A DNA stretch of 64,000 bases from Candidatus Nitrosopelagicus brevis (lineage in GTDB: Archaea; Thermoproteota; Nitrososphaeria; Nitrososphaerales; Nitrosopumilaceae). The stretch lies in NCBI RefSeq assembly GCF_000812185.1, contig NZ_CP007026.1, positions 170,426 through 234,425 of the forward strand, read 5' to 3'. The position numbers were made by a program, and so were the translations under genes. The notes below the pieces were generated by a model. It did no database searches and was not told the origin of the DNA. It was given only the letters and a program-made list of their open reading frames with translations. Below, in pieces: positions 24,964 through 33,782 of this stretch (position 1 is the first letter of the stretch; every line of letters begins with the position of its first letter).

Positions 24964-25845
24964 CTAAAATCCTCTTAATCCTTCAGGTCTTGCATTTTCA
25001 GGATGTTTTGTTAACCATCCTATTTTTTCAAGCATTTCTTTTTTATCTTGAGGGAATGTTCCTGCAATGTTATATGCATTTGAACCATGATTTGCACGAA
25101 AAACTATTTGATTTTCTGCATTAATGTTTGATACAAGTAATTCTAATTCTTCTAACGATTCATTATCATCTATTCTGACAAACTCGCCTCCCCATTTTGT
25201 AATGAATTCATCTTTAATTCCATTTTCTAAATACAAAGTTAATGCTCCAACAAAATCTGGTTTTGATGCACTGATTACTTTTCCTGTTTCTATTGCATTT
25301 TCTTTTGAGTATTTTTTACCACCTAATCCTAAAATCACCATACATGAAAGCTTGAATCCCACATCTTTTGCTTTGTTACATGCTTTGATGATAGTTTTTG
25401 ATGTTGCACCCTTTGTAACCTTCCTTAGAACTATGTCTGAACCACTTTCTATTCCGAGGTATAACATATTCAAACCTGCATTATGTAATTTTTGTAAGTC
25501 TTCAGGAGTTTTTCTCAATAGATTCATAGGCATTGCATAACATGAAATCCTTTCAATTGAAGAAAATTTTTCTCGAATATATTCGAGAATTTTTACCATA
25601 TACTCTGTTGATAAATTAATTGCATCTCCATCTGCTAGAAAAATTCTTTGTGTATCTGGCATAATTTTTGCCATCATGTCAATTTCTCCTTTTACTTCAT
25701 CCCATGTTCTTTCAGAATATTCTTTTGATCTGTACATATCACAAAATGAGCATTGATTAAAAGAACAACCAAGTGTAACCTGAAAAATTAATGAATTTGC
25801 TTCTGATGGAGGTCTGTAAAGTGGAGCGTCGTAATTTAACATCAT
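24964..25845 (-). CDS. Radical SAM protein (Elp3/coproporphyrinogen-type barrel)
   Basis: This 293-residue protein starts its SAM barrel at FQVTLGCSFNQCSFCDMY, with cysteines 27, 32 and 35. The spacing is CX4CX2C instead of the usual CX3CX2C, a variant seen in a group of uncharacterised proteins with CSFNxCxFC. FLADGDAINLSTEYM and LYLGIESGSDIVLRKVTKG follow the barrel pattern. The C-terminal 80 residues (ENQIVFRANHGSNAYNIAGTFPQDK) are conserved-looking but unassigned. It is divergent from bud32 with only 36 bp between starts. Substrate unknown. Confidence 0.85.
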   Translation of the reverse strand: MMLNYDAPLYRPPSEANSLIFQVTLGCSFNQCSFCDMYRSKEYSERTWDEVKGEIDMMAKIMPDTQRIFLADGDAINLSTEYMVKILEYIREKFSSIERISCYAMPMNLLRKTPEDLQKLHNAGLNMLYLGIESGSDIVLRKVTKGATSKTIIKACNKAKDVGFKLSCMVILGLGGKKYSKENAIETGKVISASKPDFVGALTLYLENGIKDEFITKWGGEFVRIDDNESLEELELLVSNINAENQIVFRANHGSNAYNIAGTFPQDKKEMLEKIGWLTKHPENARPEGLRGF

Positions 25846-25881
25846 TATATCTATTAATTACAAGAATTGGTTATAATCTTA

Positions 25882-26502
25882 ATGAAGATCCTTAAAAAAG
25901 GCGCAGAGGCAGACGTCTATCTTTCCTCATGGAATGGAAAAAAATCGGTACTAAAAATCAGAAAAGAGAAAAAGTACAGAAATCCAAGACTTGATGAAAG
26001 AATTAGAAAACAAAGAACAATTAGAGAAGCACAGCTAATATCTGATGTAAAATCATTTGGTATTTCAACACCACTAATTCATTTTGTAGATTACAAAAAA
26101 TTTTCAATATACATGCAATACGTAAATGGAAAATTAATTCGTGATATGGATGACAAATCTATTCCAAAAGTCTGCTTACAAATAGGGAAAATTGTTGGCA
26201 ACCTTCACAAAAACGGAATTATGCATGGTGATCTTACTACTTCCAATTTCATACTAACTCAAAAAAATCTATTTCTTATTGATTTTGGATTGGCAAATAG
26301 AACTGAAAAACCTGATGATCATGCAGTTGATCTACGTTTGTTCAAAGAAATCTTGAATAGTGCTCATGCTAATGTTATGGAAAAATCTTGGAAAAATTTT
26401 GTTTCTGGATATCAAAGTTCTGTTGGGAAAAAACAATGTTCAAAAATTCTTGAATTAGTTGCAGTAATTGAGAGTCGAGGTAGATATGCAACAGTCGTGT
26501 GA
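25882..26502 (+). CDS. bud32: KEOPS complex kinase/ATPase Bud32
   Basis: This 206-residue small kinase has the short RIO/Bud32-type opening KKGAEADVYLSSW, Lys at VLKIRKEKKYRNPRLDERIRKQRTIREA, the catalytic loop HGDLTTSN (115-122) and DFG (134-136), with GRYATVV at the C-terminus. With Kae1, Cgi121 and Pcc1 it forms KEOPS, which makes the t6A modification of tRNA. In many archaea Kae1 is fused or adjacent; here Bud32 stands alone. The ATG at 25882 is preferred over a TTG 15 bp earlier because a TATA-like CTATTAAT lies about 27 nt before it. It overlaps the rdgB start by 17 bp. Confidence 0.92.
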   Translation: MKILKKGAEADVYLSSWNGKKSVLKIRKEKKYRNPRLDERIRKQRTIREAQLISDVKSFGISTPLIHFVDYKKFSIYMQYVNGKLIRDMDDKSIPKVCLQIGKIVGNLHKNGIMHGDLTTSNFILTQKNLFLIDFGLANRTEKPDDHAVDLRLFKEILNSAHANVMEKSWKNFVSGYQSSVGKKQCSKILELVAVIESRGRYATVV

Positions 26503-27046
26503 ATTATTTTTTGTATCATCTAATACGCATAAATTCGAAGAGGCTAAAAGAATACTATCAAATCTAGGGCTTGAAATTAATTTATTTAAAACTACATTAG
26601 AGGAAATCCAATCGAATTCTATTGGTGAAATTGCAAAACGAAAAGCATTAGATGCTTTTTCTAAACTTGAAAAACCTGTAATTATTGAAGATGATGGCCT
26701 TTTCATTGATTCACTTGGTGGATTTCCTGGTCCTTACTCATCTTATGTTTATGATACAATTGGAAACAAAGGAATTATGCGTTTATTAGAAAACATTGAA
26801 TTGAGAAATGCAAGGTTTGTAGCAATGATTGCTTATTGTAATGGGACTGATAATGTAAAATTATTTGAATCTAGCATTCCCGGAAAAATTTCATTGTCTA
26901 TTGAAGAAGGCGGTTGGGGATATGATCCAATATTCATTCCTGATGGAGAGTCAAAAACATATGCAAATGTTTCTGATAAAGATAAATTTTCTCATAGAGC
27001 TGCATCATTGAAAAAATTTTCAGATTGGTTTATGCATAAGCAGTAA
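26486..27046 (+). CDS. rdgB: XTP/dITP diphosphatase (RdgB/HAM1 family)
   Basis: In this 186-residue protein FVSSNTHKFEEAKRIL is the N-terminal nucleotide-binding signature, VIIEDDGLFIDSLGGFPGPYSSYV is the catalytic acidic loop, and GGWGYDPIFIPDG and KFSHRAASL complete the HAM1 pattern. It removes non-canonical purine triphosphates from the nucleotide pool. The ATG at 26486 (MQQSCELFF) is a better start than TTG at 26468. It overlaps bud32 by 17 bp, so both are co-transcribed, and it converges on taw1 with a 17-bp overlap. Confidence 0.92.
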   Translation: MQQSCELFFVSSNTHKFEEAKRILSNLGLEINLFKTTLEEIQSNSIGEIAKRKALDAFSKLEKPVIIEDDGLFIDSLGGFPGPYSSYVYDTIGNKGIMRLLENIELRNARFVAMIAYCNGTDNVKLFESSIPGKISLSIEEGGWGYDPIFIPDGESKTYANVSDKDKFSHRAASLKKFSDWFMHKQ

Positions 27047-28049
27047 GATATCTTTCTGTAAATCTTTTCTTATTTTGTAAAACTACTATTCTTGATACCT
27101 CACTTTCATCCATCACTTCAAATCTATCTGATTTCTCTACTATTTTTTCTGAAAACTTTCTAACATCGTTCATTTCAACCATATTTTCATACTCTAAACG
27201 ATTTGTTGAACGTCCAATATGCATGTAGGATTTCAATTCTATAAAATGCGCATTTGATTTTTCAAATATCGATTTAAAACCGGATATCATTTCTTCTGAA
27301 TCATTCCAATCTTTGATTAGCGTAACTCGTAATACGGTTCTTGTATCTAAATCTGCTAACATCTCTAAAGTTTTGTTCCATCGTTGCCATGAATCATCAT
27401 ATTTTGGTCTATTAATTTTTAGAAATGAATCATAATCAGATGCATTTGTTGAAAGATAAAGTTGAGTTGGTAATGCATTTTCGTCTGCTAATCTTTGAAT
27501 CATGTCTGGTTCTTGACCATTAGTTACTAAGAAAATTGATTTTGTGGCTTCTAATGATTTTAGATACTTTATCAAATCAGGTAATTTTGGATACATGGTT
27601 GGCTCTCCAGATAATGATATTGCATAATGGCTTGGAGTAAGCGATTCTTCAATTTTTTGTTTATCTTGACTAGGGTCTCCGAAATGTCCTACGATTAGTT
27701 TTCTTCGTTCTTCCATTAATTTTGACATAATGTCTTTTGGTTCTGCAACTTTTTGCTCATCCATTTCTAATGAATCATAAAATTCCATTGGTCTCCAACA
27801 ATAGACGCATCTATTTTCGCAATGCATTCCTGCTGGAGAAAATTCCATGCATTGATGAGTGCTAATTCCATAAAATTTGTGCTTGTAACAACTCCCCTCA
27901 TTTCTAAAAGATTTTTTTGTCCAGTGACATATTTCTACTGTTGAATGATCCGCAACACCATATTTTGCTTTTTTTAATTGTTGAGAAATATTTGATTTAA
28001 TTTGTATTAGTTGCTCATTCTTTTCTACAATTTCCCCCGAACAACTCAT
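27030..28049 (-). CDS. taw1: tRNA 4-demethylwyosine synthase
   Basis: In this 339-residue radical SAM enzyme CENRCVYC gives Cys77, Cys81 and Cys84 for the SAM cluster. Upstream Cys41, Cys54 and Cys67 lie 13 residues apart, as in Taw1/TYW1, where they bind the second 4Fe-4S cluster. AISLSGEPTMYPKL and LRVTLIKDWN match the family. Taw1 condenses pyruvate with N1-methylguanosine-37 of tRNA-Phe to give the tricyclic wyosine base. Its 3' end overlaps rdgB by 17 bp. All key cysteines are present. Confidence 0.94.
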   Translation of the reverse strand: MSCSGEIVEKNEQLIQIKSNISQQLKKAKYGVADHSTVEICHWTKKSFRNEGSCYKHKFYGISTHQCMEFSPAGMHCENRCVYCWRPMEFYDSLEMDEQKVAEPKDIMSKLMEERRKLIVGHFGDPSQDKQKIEESLTPSHYAISLSGEPTMYPKLPDLIKYLKSLEATKSIFLVTNGQEPDMIQRLADENALPTQLYLSTNASDYDSFLKINRPKYDDSWQRWNKTLEMLADLDTRTVLRVTLIKDWNDSEEMISGFKSIFEKSNAHFIELKSYMHIGRSTNRLEYENMVEMNDVRKFSEKIVEKSDRFEVMDESEVSRIVVLQNKKRFTERYLTAYA

Positions 28050-28115
28050 ATGACTATTTTCTAACTGTTTTACTTAAATCATAACATGTTTTTAATAGAT
28101 AATTCATTAATGAAA

Positions 28116-28125
28116 CTTTAATTTT
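28116..28125 (+). promoter_or_regulatory. TATA box of the exported protein at 28146
   Basis: CTTTAATTTT is centred about 26 nt before the ATG at 28146 and so selects this start over the GTG at 28131. Confidence 0.45.
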
Positions 28126-28145
28126 GATTTGTGTTTTATAATATC

Positions 28146-29087
28146 ATGAAAAAAAACCTATTGATATTTTCATTATTTCCTCTTTTATTCTTCGCAAGTT
28201 CAGGTCATGCTTATTCTGAAACTGTAAAACTGTCACAAGACGGTGGAATGGAAATTGAAATCGTCCATCCTGATTCTGTTTTGAATGAAAGAACGTTTTC
28301 AATATCTTTTTTGATACAGAATAATGGTTGGGAAAGTAAACAGAATATAATTTTGAAATTAACAAACCCTGATGATGCATTTACGCCAGTTGCTGAAGAA
28401 AAGATTAGAATTGAAGAACTAACATCATCTAGCTCTTTTGGCACTACACTTGATTATGTTGTTCATAAAGATGCTACAGAAGGAACACACTTCATCAATA
28501 TCGATTACTCTCAAATTTTGTTAAGTAACAATGTTGATCCTATGCCTCAAACACAAATGAATATTGCAATACCAATTGAGGTACTAAACAGACCTCAAAT
28601 AGTCATTGAAACTATAACTCCTGAATCCATATTTGCCAAATCTGAATTTTCAATTCAAGCTACCATAACCTCAAACGATATTGATCTTGAAGATATTACT
28701 TTAGAAATAATTGCACCTGATATTGAATTTAGAGGAGATACATTTTACAAATTATCATCACTTGAAAAACAAACTCCTTATACAATCTCTGCAGAATTAA
28801 TTACTCCTGTTGAGAATGTTACAACAGAATATACAATTCCTGTAAAAGTGATATTGACATACACTGATGATCTAGGAGAAACAAATACTTCAACACAATC
28901 AATGCCTCTGTTATTAAGACCAAAAACTTTCATGGAATTAACAAATGACGGTGGAATTTGGATTGGAGATTTCTTTATTGCTCCATATGTCAGTATAGGT
29001 ACTATAGTTGGCATTCCAGCAGGTACAATACTATCTTTAATCATTCGTCGTTCGCAAAACAAAAAGAAAGAATCCTCAACTGAATAA
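28146..29087 (+). CDS. Secreted, membrane-anchored beta-sandwich protein
   Basis: The 313-residue protein starts with a signal peptide (KKNLLIFSLFPLLFFASSGHAYS), contains two or three immunoglobulin-like beta domains of CARDB/S-layer-precursor type (FSISFLIQNNGWESKQNIILKL; IVIETITPESIFAKSEFSI), then has a C-terminal membrane helix (APYVSIGTIVGIPAGTILSLII) and a basic tail. It should face the outside with a single anchor. This type of domain is common in archaeal envelope proteins. The corA-like gene follows closely on the same strand but has its own TATA box. Function unknown. Confidence 0.75.
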   Translation: MKKNLLIFSLFPLLFFASSGHAYSETVKLSQDGGMEIEIVHPDSVLNERTFSISFLIQNNGWESKQNIILKLTNPDDAFTPVAEEKIRIEELTSSSSFGTTLDYVVHKDATEGTHFINIDYSQILLSNNVDPMPQTQMNIAIPIEVLNRPQIVIETITPESIFAKSEFSIQATITSNDIDLEDITLEIIAPDIEFRGDTFYKLSSLEKQTPYTISAELITPVENVTTEYTIPVKVILTYTDDLGETNTSTQSMPLLLRPKTFMELTNDGGIWIGDFFIAPYVSIGTIVGIPAGTILSLIIRRSQNKKKESSTE

Positions 29088-29102
29088 TTCCAAAAAAAAA
29101 GT

Positions 29103-29110
29103 GTATATAG
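29103..29110 (+). promoter_or_regulatory. TATA box of the CorA-like gene
   Basis: GTATATAG is centred 24-25 nt before the ATG at 29131, which supports that start. Starting at the GTG at 29101 would place the TATA box within the coding region. Confidence 0.5.
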
Positions 29111-29130
29111 ATGAAAAAAGTGCTTCTGCC

Positions 29131-30174
29131 ATGTTAAAGACAGTAAGTATTGCAGGAATTGAGGAACAAGGAGTTCCATTCAAAAGAGAAAGTACTAGCT
29201 TAGATGAAGCAACACAACATGTCTCTCTTGGTAATTTAACTTGGATAGAATGTGTAGTTGATGATATAGTTAGTGAAACACCAAAAATTCTTGAAAAATT
29301 AAATATCAATATGGATTCTAGCACATTACTTTCTGGTTATCTTACAGAATACGAAGACGTTGGTGATACTCTTGGAATCATGGTTCCTTTTATTTTCACA
29401 GGTGAAAATAGAACACAAACTTCACCATGCTTGATTTTTGTAAAGAAGGATCTAATTGTCACAATACATGATGACTATGGTGGAAAAATTACAAAATTAT
29501 ATAATTATTCAAACTCTCTTATGCGAAAACTTCCACAAACTCCAGAGAATTGGGCAGAAAGACAGACAATGTTACTCTTTAGATTGCTTGACGAAGTCAG
29601 TGAAACAAACTTCTCTGCTCTTAGAACGATTGTTGAACGTGCAGAACAGATTGAAATTGATCTTGCAGGTTCCCGTCAAATACACAGAGATCTATCCACT
29701 GAACTATCTAACATGAAAAGATCACTGTTATCATTTCTTAATGCTGTATGGGCTACTCATGATACTGTAAGAAATCTAAAGTATGGTGATCCTGATATGT
29801 TGACTGATGATGATGACATATTAGAAAAATTCGAAGTCATTCTTGCAACTCTAGACAGACAAATTCAGATGGCAGAAAATGTAATGGAGGTTATATCCAC
29901 AGGTATTACTGTCATACAAACAGAATCTACAAATCAATTAACAAAATTGATAGTTTGGTTAACCGTAGCCGCTACTGCAGTTCTTGTACCTAACACACTT
30001 GCAACAATCTTTGGTATTCCTGGACTTGAATTTTCATACGTGTGGGTAATTCCTGTGTTGATATTTGCTACAGCTTTATCAATAATTATTACATTTAGAT
30101 GGACAAAACAATATAGAATCTTACCATTTGGTTCATCTAGGTTGAAACGAATAAAGGGCAAATTCAAAAAATAG
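29131..30174 (+). CDS. CorA-like divalent cation transport protein
   Basis: In this 347-residue protein the long N-terminal cytoplasmic domain contains a helical region typical of CorA (FSALRTIVERAEQIEIDL, DLSTELSNMKRSLLSFLNAV), and two membrane helices lie near the C-terminus (LIVWLTVAATAVLVPNTLATIFGI; YVWVIPVLIFATALSIIITF) before a basic tail. The signature loop between the helices reads FGIPGLEF; the conserved Gly-Met-Asn of Mg2+-selective CorA is absent. So the fold is CorA, but ion selectivity may differ. The start at the ATG 29131 is set by the TATA box. Single gene, tRNA-His downstream. Confidence 0.8.
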   Translation: MLKTVSIAGIEEQGVPFKRESTSLDEATQHVSLGNLTWIECVVDDIVSETPKILEKLNINMDSSTLLSGYLTEYEDVGDTLGIMVPFIFTGENRTQTSPCLIFVKKDLIVTIHDDYGGKITKLYNYSNSLMRKLPQTPENWAERQTMLLFRLLDEVSETNFSALRTIVERAEQIEIDLAGSRQIHRDLSTELSNMKRSLLSFLNAVWATHDTVRNLKYGDPDMLTDDDDILEKFEVILATLDRQIQMAENVMEVISTGITVIQTESTNQLTKLIVWLTVAATAVLVPNTLATIFGIPGLEFSYVWVIPVLIFATALSIIITFRWTKQYRILPFGSSRLKRIKGKFKK

Positions 30175-30232
30175 TCTCAACTAGCAAGCGTAGCTATAAG
30201 ATTAATACAACAAAAAAATTTAGTTTCTTTGT

Positions 30233-30305
30233 GGCCTCTGTCGTCCAATGGCTAGGATAGGGGATTGTGGATCCCCGGATGGGTGTTCGATTCCCCCCAG
30301 AGGCC
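30233..30305 (+). tRNA. tRNA-His (anticodon GTG)
   Basis: Acceptor GCCTCTG/CAGAGGC, anticodon stem GGGGA/TCCCC with loop TTGTGGA (anticodon GTG), T loop TTCGATT, and C at position 73. A G lies directly before the acceptor (30233), so the extra G-1 that identifies tRNA-His is encoded. T-stem pair 52-62 is a T-C mismatch. CCA not encoded, no intron. Confidence 0.95.
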
Positions 30306-30314
30306 TCTTAACTT

Positions 30315-30662
30315 TTAAAAAATTCCAAATTTGCTTGATTCCATTTCTTCTTTTAAAGCAAATTTTATTTTCAAATCTTTTCCTTCCATTCTTTCAGATA
30401 ATAAAGAAACAAATTTTTTATCCAGTCCTTTTCCTTTGTAGTTGTTAAATTGTTCTCCCATCATGTCTGCAAGTTTAGTGACCATCTCTCTATTTACAGA
30501 TGCGACAAAGAAATGCCATCCGAATGCAAATTCTGAGTCTGTAATAACGAAATCATCTTGTCCATGGACCGTTTCTTCCATGTTTCCTAGCACTTTTCCA
30601 AGCTCTTTGCTTGTTTTGTCATATTCTGTTGCTGAAACATTGATGTTTATTCTCTCTTCCAT
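30315..30662 (-). CDS. Hypothetical protein, soluble, 115 residues
   Basis: The protein is alpha/beta with no membrane segment: ININVSATEYDKTSKELGKVLGNM, then DDFVITDSEFAFGWHFFVASVNREMVTKLADMMGEQFNN, then a lysine-rich helix. A TATA-like sequence centred near 30687 on the minus strand lies about 25 nt before the ATG, supporting a leaderless gene. I do not recognise the family. It lies between tRNA-His and a methyltransferase gene. Confidence 0.65.
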   Translation of the reverse strand: MEERININVSATEYDKTSKELGKVLGNMEETVHGQDDFVITDSEFAFGWHFFVASVNREMVTKLADMMGEQFNNYKGKGLDKKFVSLLSERMEGKDLKIKFALKEEMESSKFGIF

Positions 30663-30700
30663 ACAGATACTTAATTTTTGGAAATAAAAGGTTGACTAGA

Positions 30701-31462
30701 TTATTTCAACAAGTGCTCAACTTCAATTCCAAAATACTCTCTTAGAATTGCAATGTATGATCTGATTGAATCTGGAATTTCTTCTCCACATGCAACGCCA
30801 AGATTCTTTGCATTTATCCAAATTGTCAATGCTTGAATAATAACAAGAAATCTATCATTTTCTGGATTATCTCGACCTATTGATTTTGTATATCTCTCAG
30901 CATACTCCCATGCTGTTACAAAACCAATACATTCTGTTTCAAACACAGCTAACAATTGTTTTTTTAAATCGTCTGTCTGATTAAATGGTGTTTTATTCAA
31001 AATATATGGGAAATCAACCTTTTCTGGTAAACATCCTGGTAGTGGTCCCCAAATTGTTATAATTCTAACACCATTTTTTAATTTTTGAAATTTTTCAACT
31101 AAACTTTCTAAAACTTCTGCATCCATGAACCAACATAAAATTACATCTGCATCCTTAAACTCTGCTTTACGAACATCTTGTTCAATGACTTTAATGTTGG
31201 AAATATTTTCTTCATTAATCATTTTTTTTGCAAGACTAATCATTTTTTCTGAATTATCTATGCCAATTGCATTTTTTACATTAAATTCTTGTCTTGCAAT
31301 TTTCAAACTAGTTCCATTCCCACTTCCCAAATGATAGAATGTATCATTTTGACCTAAATCTGCAAATTTACAAATTTCTCTAATTGTATCTGGAGGAATC
31401 TGAATTTCTTCCCCTGATAGAATGGATTGGGGCAGTGTGGATAGATATTCTTCGATTTTCAA
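30701..31462 (-). CDS. SAM-dependent methyltransferase-like protein with helical C-terminal domain
   Basis: In this 253-residue protein, residues 35-140 contain a class I SAM fold in which the glycine loop is FYHLGSGNGTSLKIA, less canonical than usual, followed by AIGIDNSEKMISLAKKMI and ADVILCWFMDAEVL. The C-terminal 90 residues are helical (VTAWEYAERYTKSIGRDNPENDRFLVIIQAL) and unassigned. The start is TTG at 31462; no better ATG is near, so the exact start is uncertain. Substrate unknown; DOT1/PrmA-like small-molecule or protein targets are possible. Confidence 0.7.
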   Translation of the reverse strand: MKIEEYLSTLPQSILSGEEIQIPPDTIREICKFADLGQNDTFYHLGSGNGTSLKIARQEFNVKNAIGIDNSEKMISLAKKMINEENISNIKVIEQDVRKAEFKDADVILCWFMDAEVLESLVEKFQKLKNGVRIITIWGPLPGCLPEKVDFPYILNKTPFNQTDDLKKQLLAVFETECIGFVTAWEYAERYTKSIGRDNPENDRFLVIIQALTIWINAKNLGVACGEEIPDSIRSYIAILREYFGIEVEHLLK

Positions 31463-31488
31463 TGTACTGATAAAATATTAAGGGAAAT

Positions 31489-31752
31489 TTATTCTCTTAT
31501 GCTCTCTAAAACTGATACTGCTTGCCATAATGTGGTTCTAACAAATGAAGGTACGTTTGGGTCTTGTGTAATATCGTCTAAACTACTAATTGCATTAGCG
31601 GCTCTTACTGACATTGAATATTCATCAGATTGTAATTCTATGATCAAATCTGAGATTGTTTTTTTGAAATTCTTTGGTGTGGAATGACTAGTTGCTAGTT
31701 GATTAAGTGTCTGAAGTGCACTTTCCATTGCTTGGTTATTTTCTTCGCTCAT
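31489..31752 (-). CDS. UPF0147 family protein
   Basis: The 87-residue helical, acidic protein has the pattern of UPF0147 (SMSVRAANAISSLDDITQDPNVPSFVRTTLWQAVSVLESIRE), a conserved archaeal family without known function. The repeats look like short HEAT-like helices. The ATG is 3 bp after the stop of the Rieske gene, so they form one operon. Length is as in the family (about 90). Confidence 0.85.
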   Translation of the reverse strand: MSEENNQAMESALQTLNQLATSHSTPKNFKKTISDLIIELQSDEYSMSVRAANAISSLDDITQDPNVPSFVRTTLWQAVSVLESIRE

Positions 31753-31755
31753 TTT

Positions 31756-32064
31756 TTAAATCTCTATGAATACATCTTCTGATTCTACTACCACTGTATA
31801 TGACTTTAAATCGTTAATTTTAGCCGGAAATTTCTCCATTTTTCCTGTCTCACAACTAAATTGTGCTGCATGCCATCCGCATGTGACTGTTGAATTTTCT
31901 AAACTTCCTTCTGATAAACTTGCTCCAGCATGTGTACATGTATCATCACATGCAAAATAATTTCCGTTAACATTTGCAACTAGAATCTCCTTACTGTCTA
32001 CAGAAACCTTTTTCATTTTTCCTGCTTCCAATTCTGATGATTTACATGCAATAATTCGTCCCAC
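31756..32064 (-). CDS. Stand-alone Rieske-type 2Fe-2S protein
   Basis: This 102-residue protein has CTHAGASL (Cys43, His45) and CGWHAAQF (Cys62, His65), the two-Cys two-His ligand set of Rieske clusters, in the soluble ferredoxin subtype with no membrane anchor. Such proteins serve as electron carriers for dioxygenases or nitrite reductase (NirD-like). Followed by a UPF0147 gene 3 bp later. Its partner enzyme is not visible in the window. The C-terminal YTVVVESEDVFIEI is the standard final strand. Confidence 0.92.
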   Translation of the reverse strand: MGRIIACKSSELEAGKMKKVSVDSKEILVANVNGNYFACDDTCTHAGASLSEGSLENSTVTCGWHAAQFSCETGKMEKFPAKINDLKSYTVVVESEDVFIEI

Positions 32065-32106
32065 GAACTAAATCCATTTTATATTCTTAATAATTTTTCT
32101 TATTTT

Positions 32107-32916
32107 ATGGAGAATTATCCTCGACTAGCACAAGATTCTGACAAAAAAGTTGTTTTGAATTTTTGCCAAAATACATTTTCGTGGGGTGATTACATACATG
32201 AGGTCTGGGATAATTGGATTGATGAAGGAAATCTAATTGTAATTGAAAATAACCAAGTTCCTATTTCGATGACACATGCAGCCTTTTATCCTGATGAAAA
32301 AATGATTTGGATTGAAGGAATACGTGTAGAAAAAAATTTTAGAAAAAATGGCGTTGCTCAAAAAATGATTTCTTATCTTGAAGAAACTGCAAAATCAAAA
32401 AAATGTGAAATTTCTCGAATGCTTATTGCTTCTGAAAACAAGCCATCCTTATCTCTGGCAAAAAAATTAGGTTATACAATAATTTCAAAATGGAACTATT
32501 TTTCTCTAGAATCAAAATCAATTCATGAAGAAACTAACATCACATCTGATTCTTGTATTGATTCTATTGATAATCTTAATGAGAAAAATTCTCATTTTAT
32601 TGAGTCTTGGAGATGGATACCACTGACTGATGAAAGATTAAAAAAATTAAATTCTGAAAAGAAAATCTTTTGTCAAAAAGATAATGAAAAAACAAACACT
32701 CTGGGCATAATTACCGAGTCAGAATCTTTTGAAAATACGATAATTCTAGAACTTATTTCTGGAACTAACTCTGAAAAAATGATAAAGTTTACACAAAATC
32801 TTGCACATCAAAAAAATTATTCAAAAATTAGAATACTGACTGAACTTGAATCCTTACCTTCAATTAATAATCTGGAAAATAAATTCCCATTTTATCTAAT
32901 GGAAAAAAAACTCTAA
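32107..32916 (+). CDS. GNAT-family N-acetyltransferase
   Basis: In this 269-residue protein IEGIRVEKNFRKNGVAQKMISYLEETAK (about 77-105) is motif A of GNAT enzymes, which binds acetyl-CoA, followed by the usual strand and helix SRMLIASENKPSLSLAKKLGYTII. The C-terminal 120 residues show no clear motif and may be a degenerate second GNAT domain (SKIRILTELESLPSINNLENKFPFYLMEKKL). It is divergent from the Rieske operon and convergent with the FAH gene (4-bp overlap). Substrate unknown. Confidence 0.8.
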   Translation: MENYPRLAQDSDKKVVLNFCQNTFSWGDYIHEVWDNWIDEGNLIVIENNQVPISMTHAAFYPDEKMIWIEGIRVEKNFRKNGVAQKMISYLEETAKSKKCEISRMLIASENKPSLSLAKKLGYTIISKWNYFSLESKSIHEETNITSDSCIDSIDNLNEKNSHFIESWRWIPLTDERLKKLNSEKKIFCQKDNEKTNTLGIITESESFENTIILELISGTNSEKMIKFTQNLAHQKNYSKIRILTELESLPSINNLENKFPFYLMEKKL

Positions 32917-33776
32917 TCTACAAATCTTACTTTATTTTGAATGGTTCCTATCTTTTCGATTTCCATTTCTATGTGGTCGCCATCTTTTAGGTAAGGTATG
33001 TTTGGATTATTCAGTGCAACACCGGCTGCAGTTCCGGTTGAAATAATGTCTCCTGGTTCCAATGTTATTGATTTACTAAGTATTGAAATGATTGATGGAA
33101 TTTTTATGAACATATTTGATGTTGTAGAATCCTGTCTAATTTGACCATTAATTTTTGTTGTAAGTTTGAGGTTTTGAGGATCATCAATCTCATCTTTGGT
33201 TGTAATCCATGGCCCACATGGCGCAAATCCATCAAATGACTTTGCACGTGTAAACTGTTTATCCATGGCTTGAATGTCTCTTGCCGATACATCATTGAGT
33301 ATCATATATCCAAAAATTACATCCATCGCCTCTTCTTCTGAAATATTCTTACACTTTTTACCAATTATCAATGCAAGTTCTATTTCATAATCTAACTCTT
33401 TGACGAAATTTGGACAAATAATTTCTGCATTAGTTCCATTTAGAGCAGTTCTTGGTTTGTTTACAATTGCTGGCTCTTTTGGAGGTGTTAATTTTTGTTC
33501 TTCAGCATGATCTTTGTAGTTGAATGCTAAACAGATTATCTTGTTAGGATTAGGAATTGGTGCTAAAACATCAAAATCTGATAAATCATGCTTGAACTCA
33601 ATCTCATCAATTTTTGGTAAAATTTCTTCAAACCATCCATCAAATAGGAAATCTCTGATATTCATTGGAATTGGAATTCCTGTAGATTGTGTTATGTCAT
33701 CTTTTGTGGCAATTTTACCATCTTTGACTAAACCAAAAGTTTCCCTGTCTGATTTTACTACTCTTGCAATTTTCAT
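32913..33776 (-). CDS. Fumarylacetoacetate hydrolase-family protein
   Basis: In this 287-residue protein KIICLAFNYKDHAEE, ELDYEIELALIIGKK (metal-binding Glu residues), GYMILNDVSARDIQ and SFDGFAPCGPWITT match the FAH fold, which binds Mg2+ and cleaves or decarboxylates dicarbonyl compounds. Family members in archaea act on oxaloacetate, acylpyruvates or catechol-pathway products; the sequence does not decide. It lies 6 bp downstream of gltX on the same strand, an arrangement likely due to operon packing. Confidence 0.85.
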   Translation of the reverse strand: MKIARVVKSDRETFGLVKDGKIATKDDITQSTGIPIPMNIRDFLFDGWFEEILPKIDEIEFKHDLSDFDVLAPIPNPNKIICLAFNYKDHAEEQKLTPPKEPAIVNKPRTALNGTNAEIICPNFVKELDYEIELALIIGKKCKNISEEEAMDVIFGYMILNDVSARDIQAMDKQFTRAKSFDGFAPCGPWITTKDEIDDPQNLKLTTKINGQIRQDSTTSNMFIKIPSIISILSKSITLEPGDIISTGTAAGVALNNPNIPYLKDGDHIEMEIEKIGTIQNKVRFVD

Positions 33777-33782
33777 ATTTTC

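Noticed and set aside
30233..30305. T-stem mismatch (T52-C62) as sign of a tRNA-His pseudogene
   Set aside because: All identity elements (G-1, C73, anticodon GTG, intact other stems) are present, so the gene is very probably functional.
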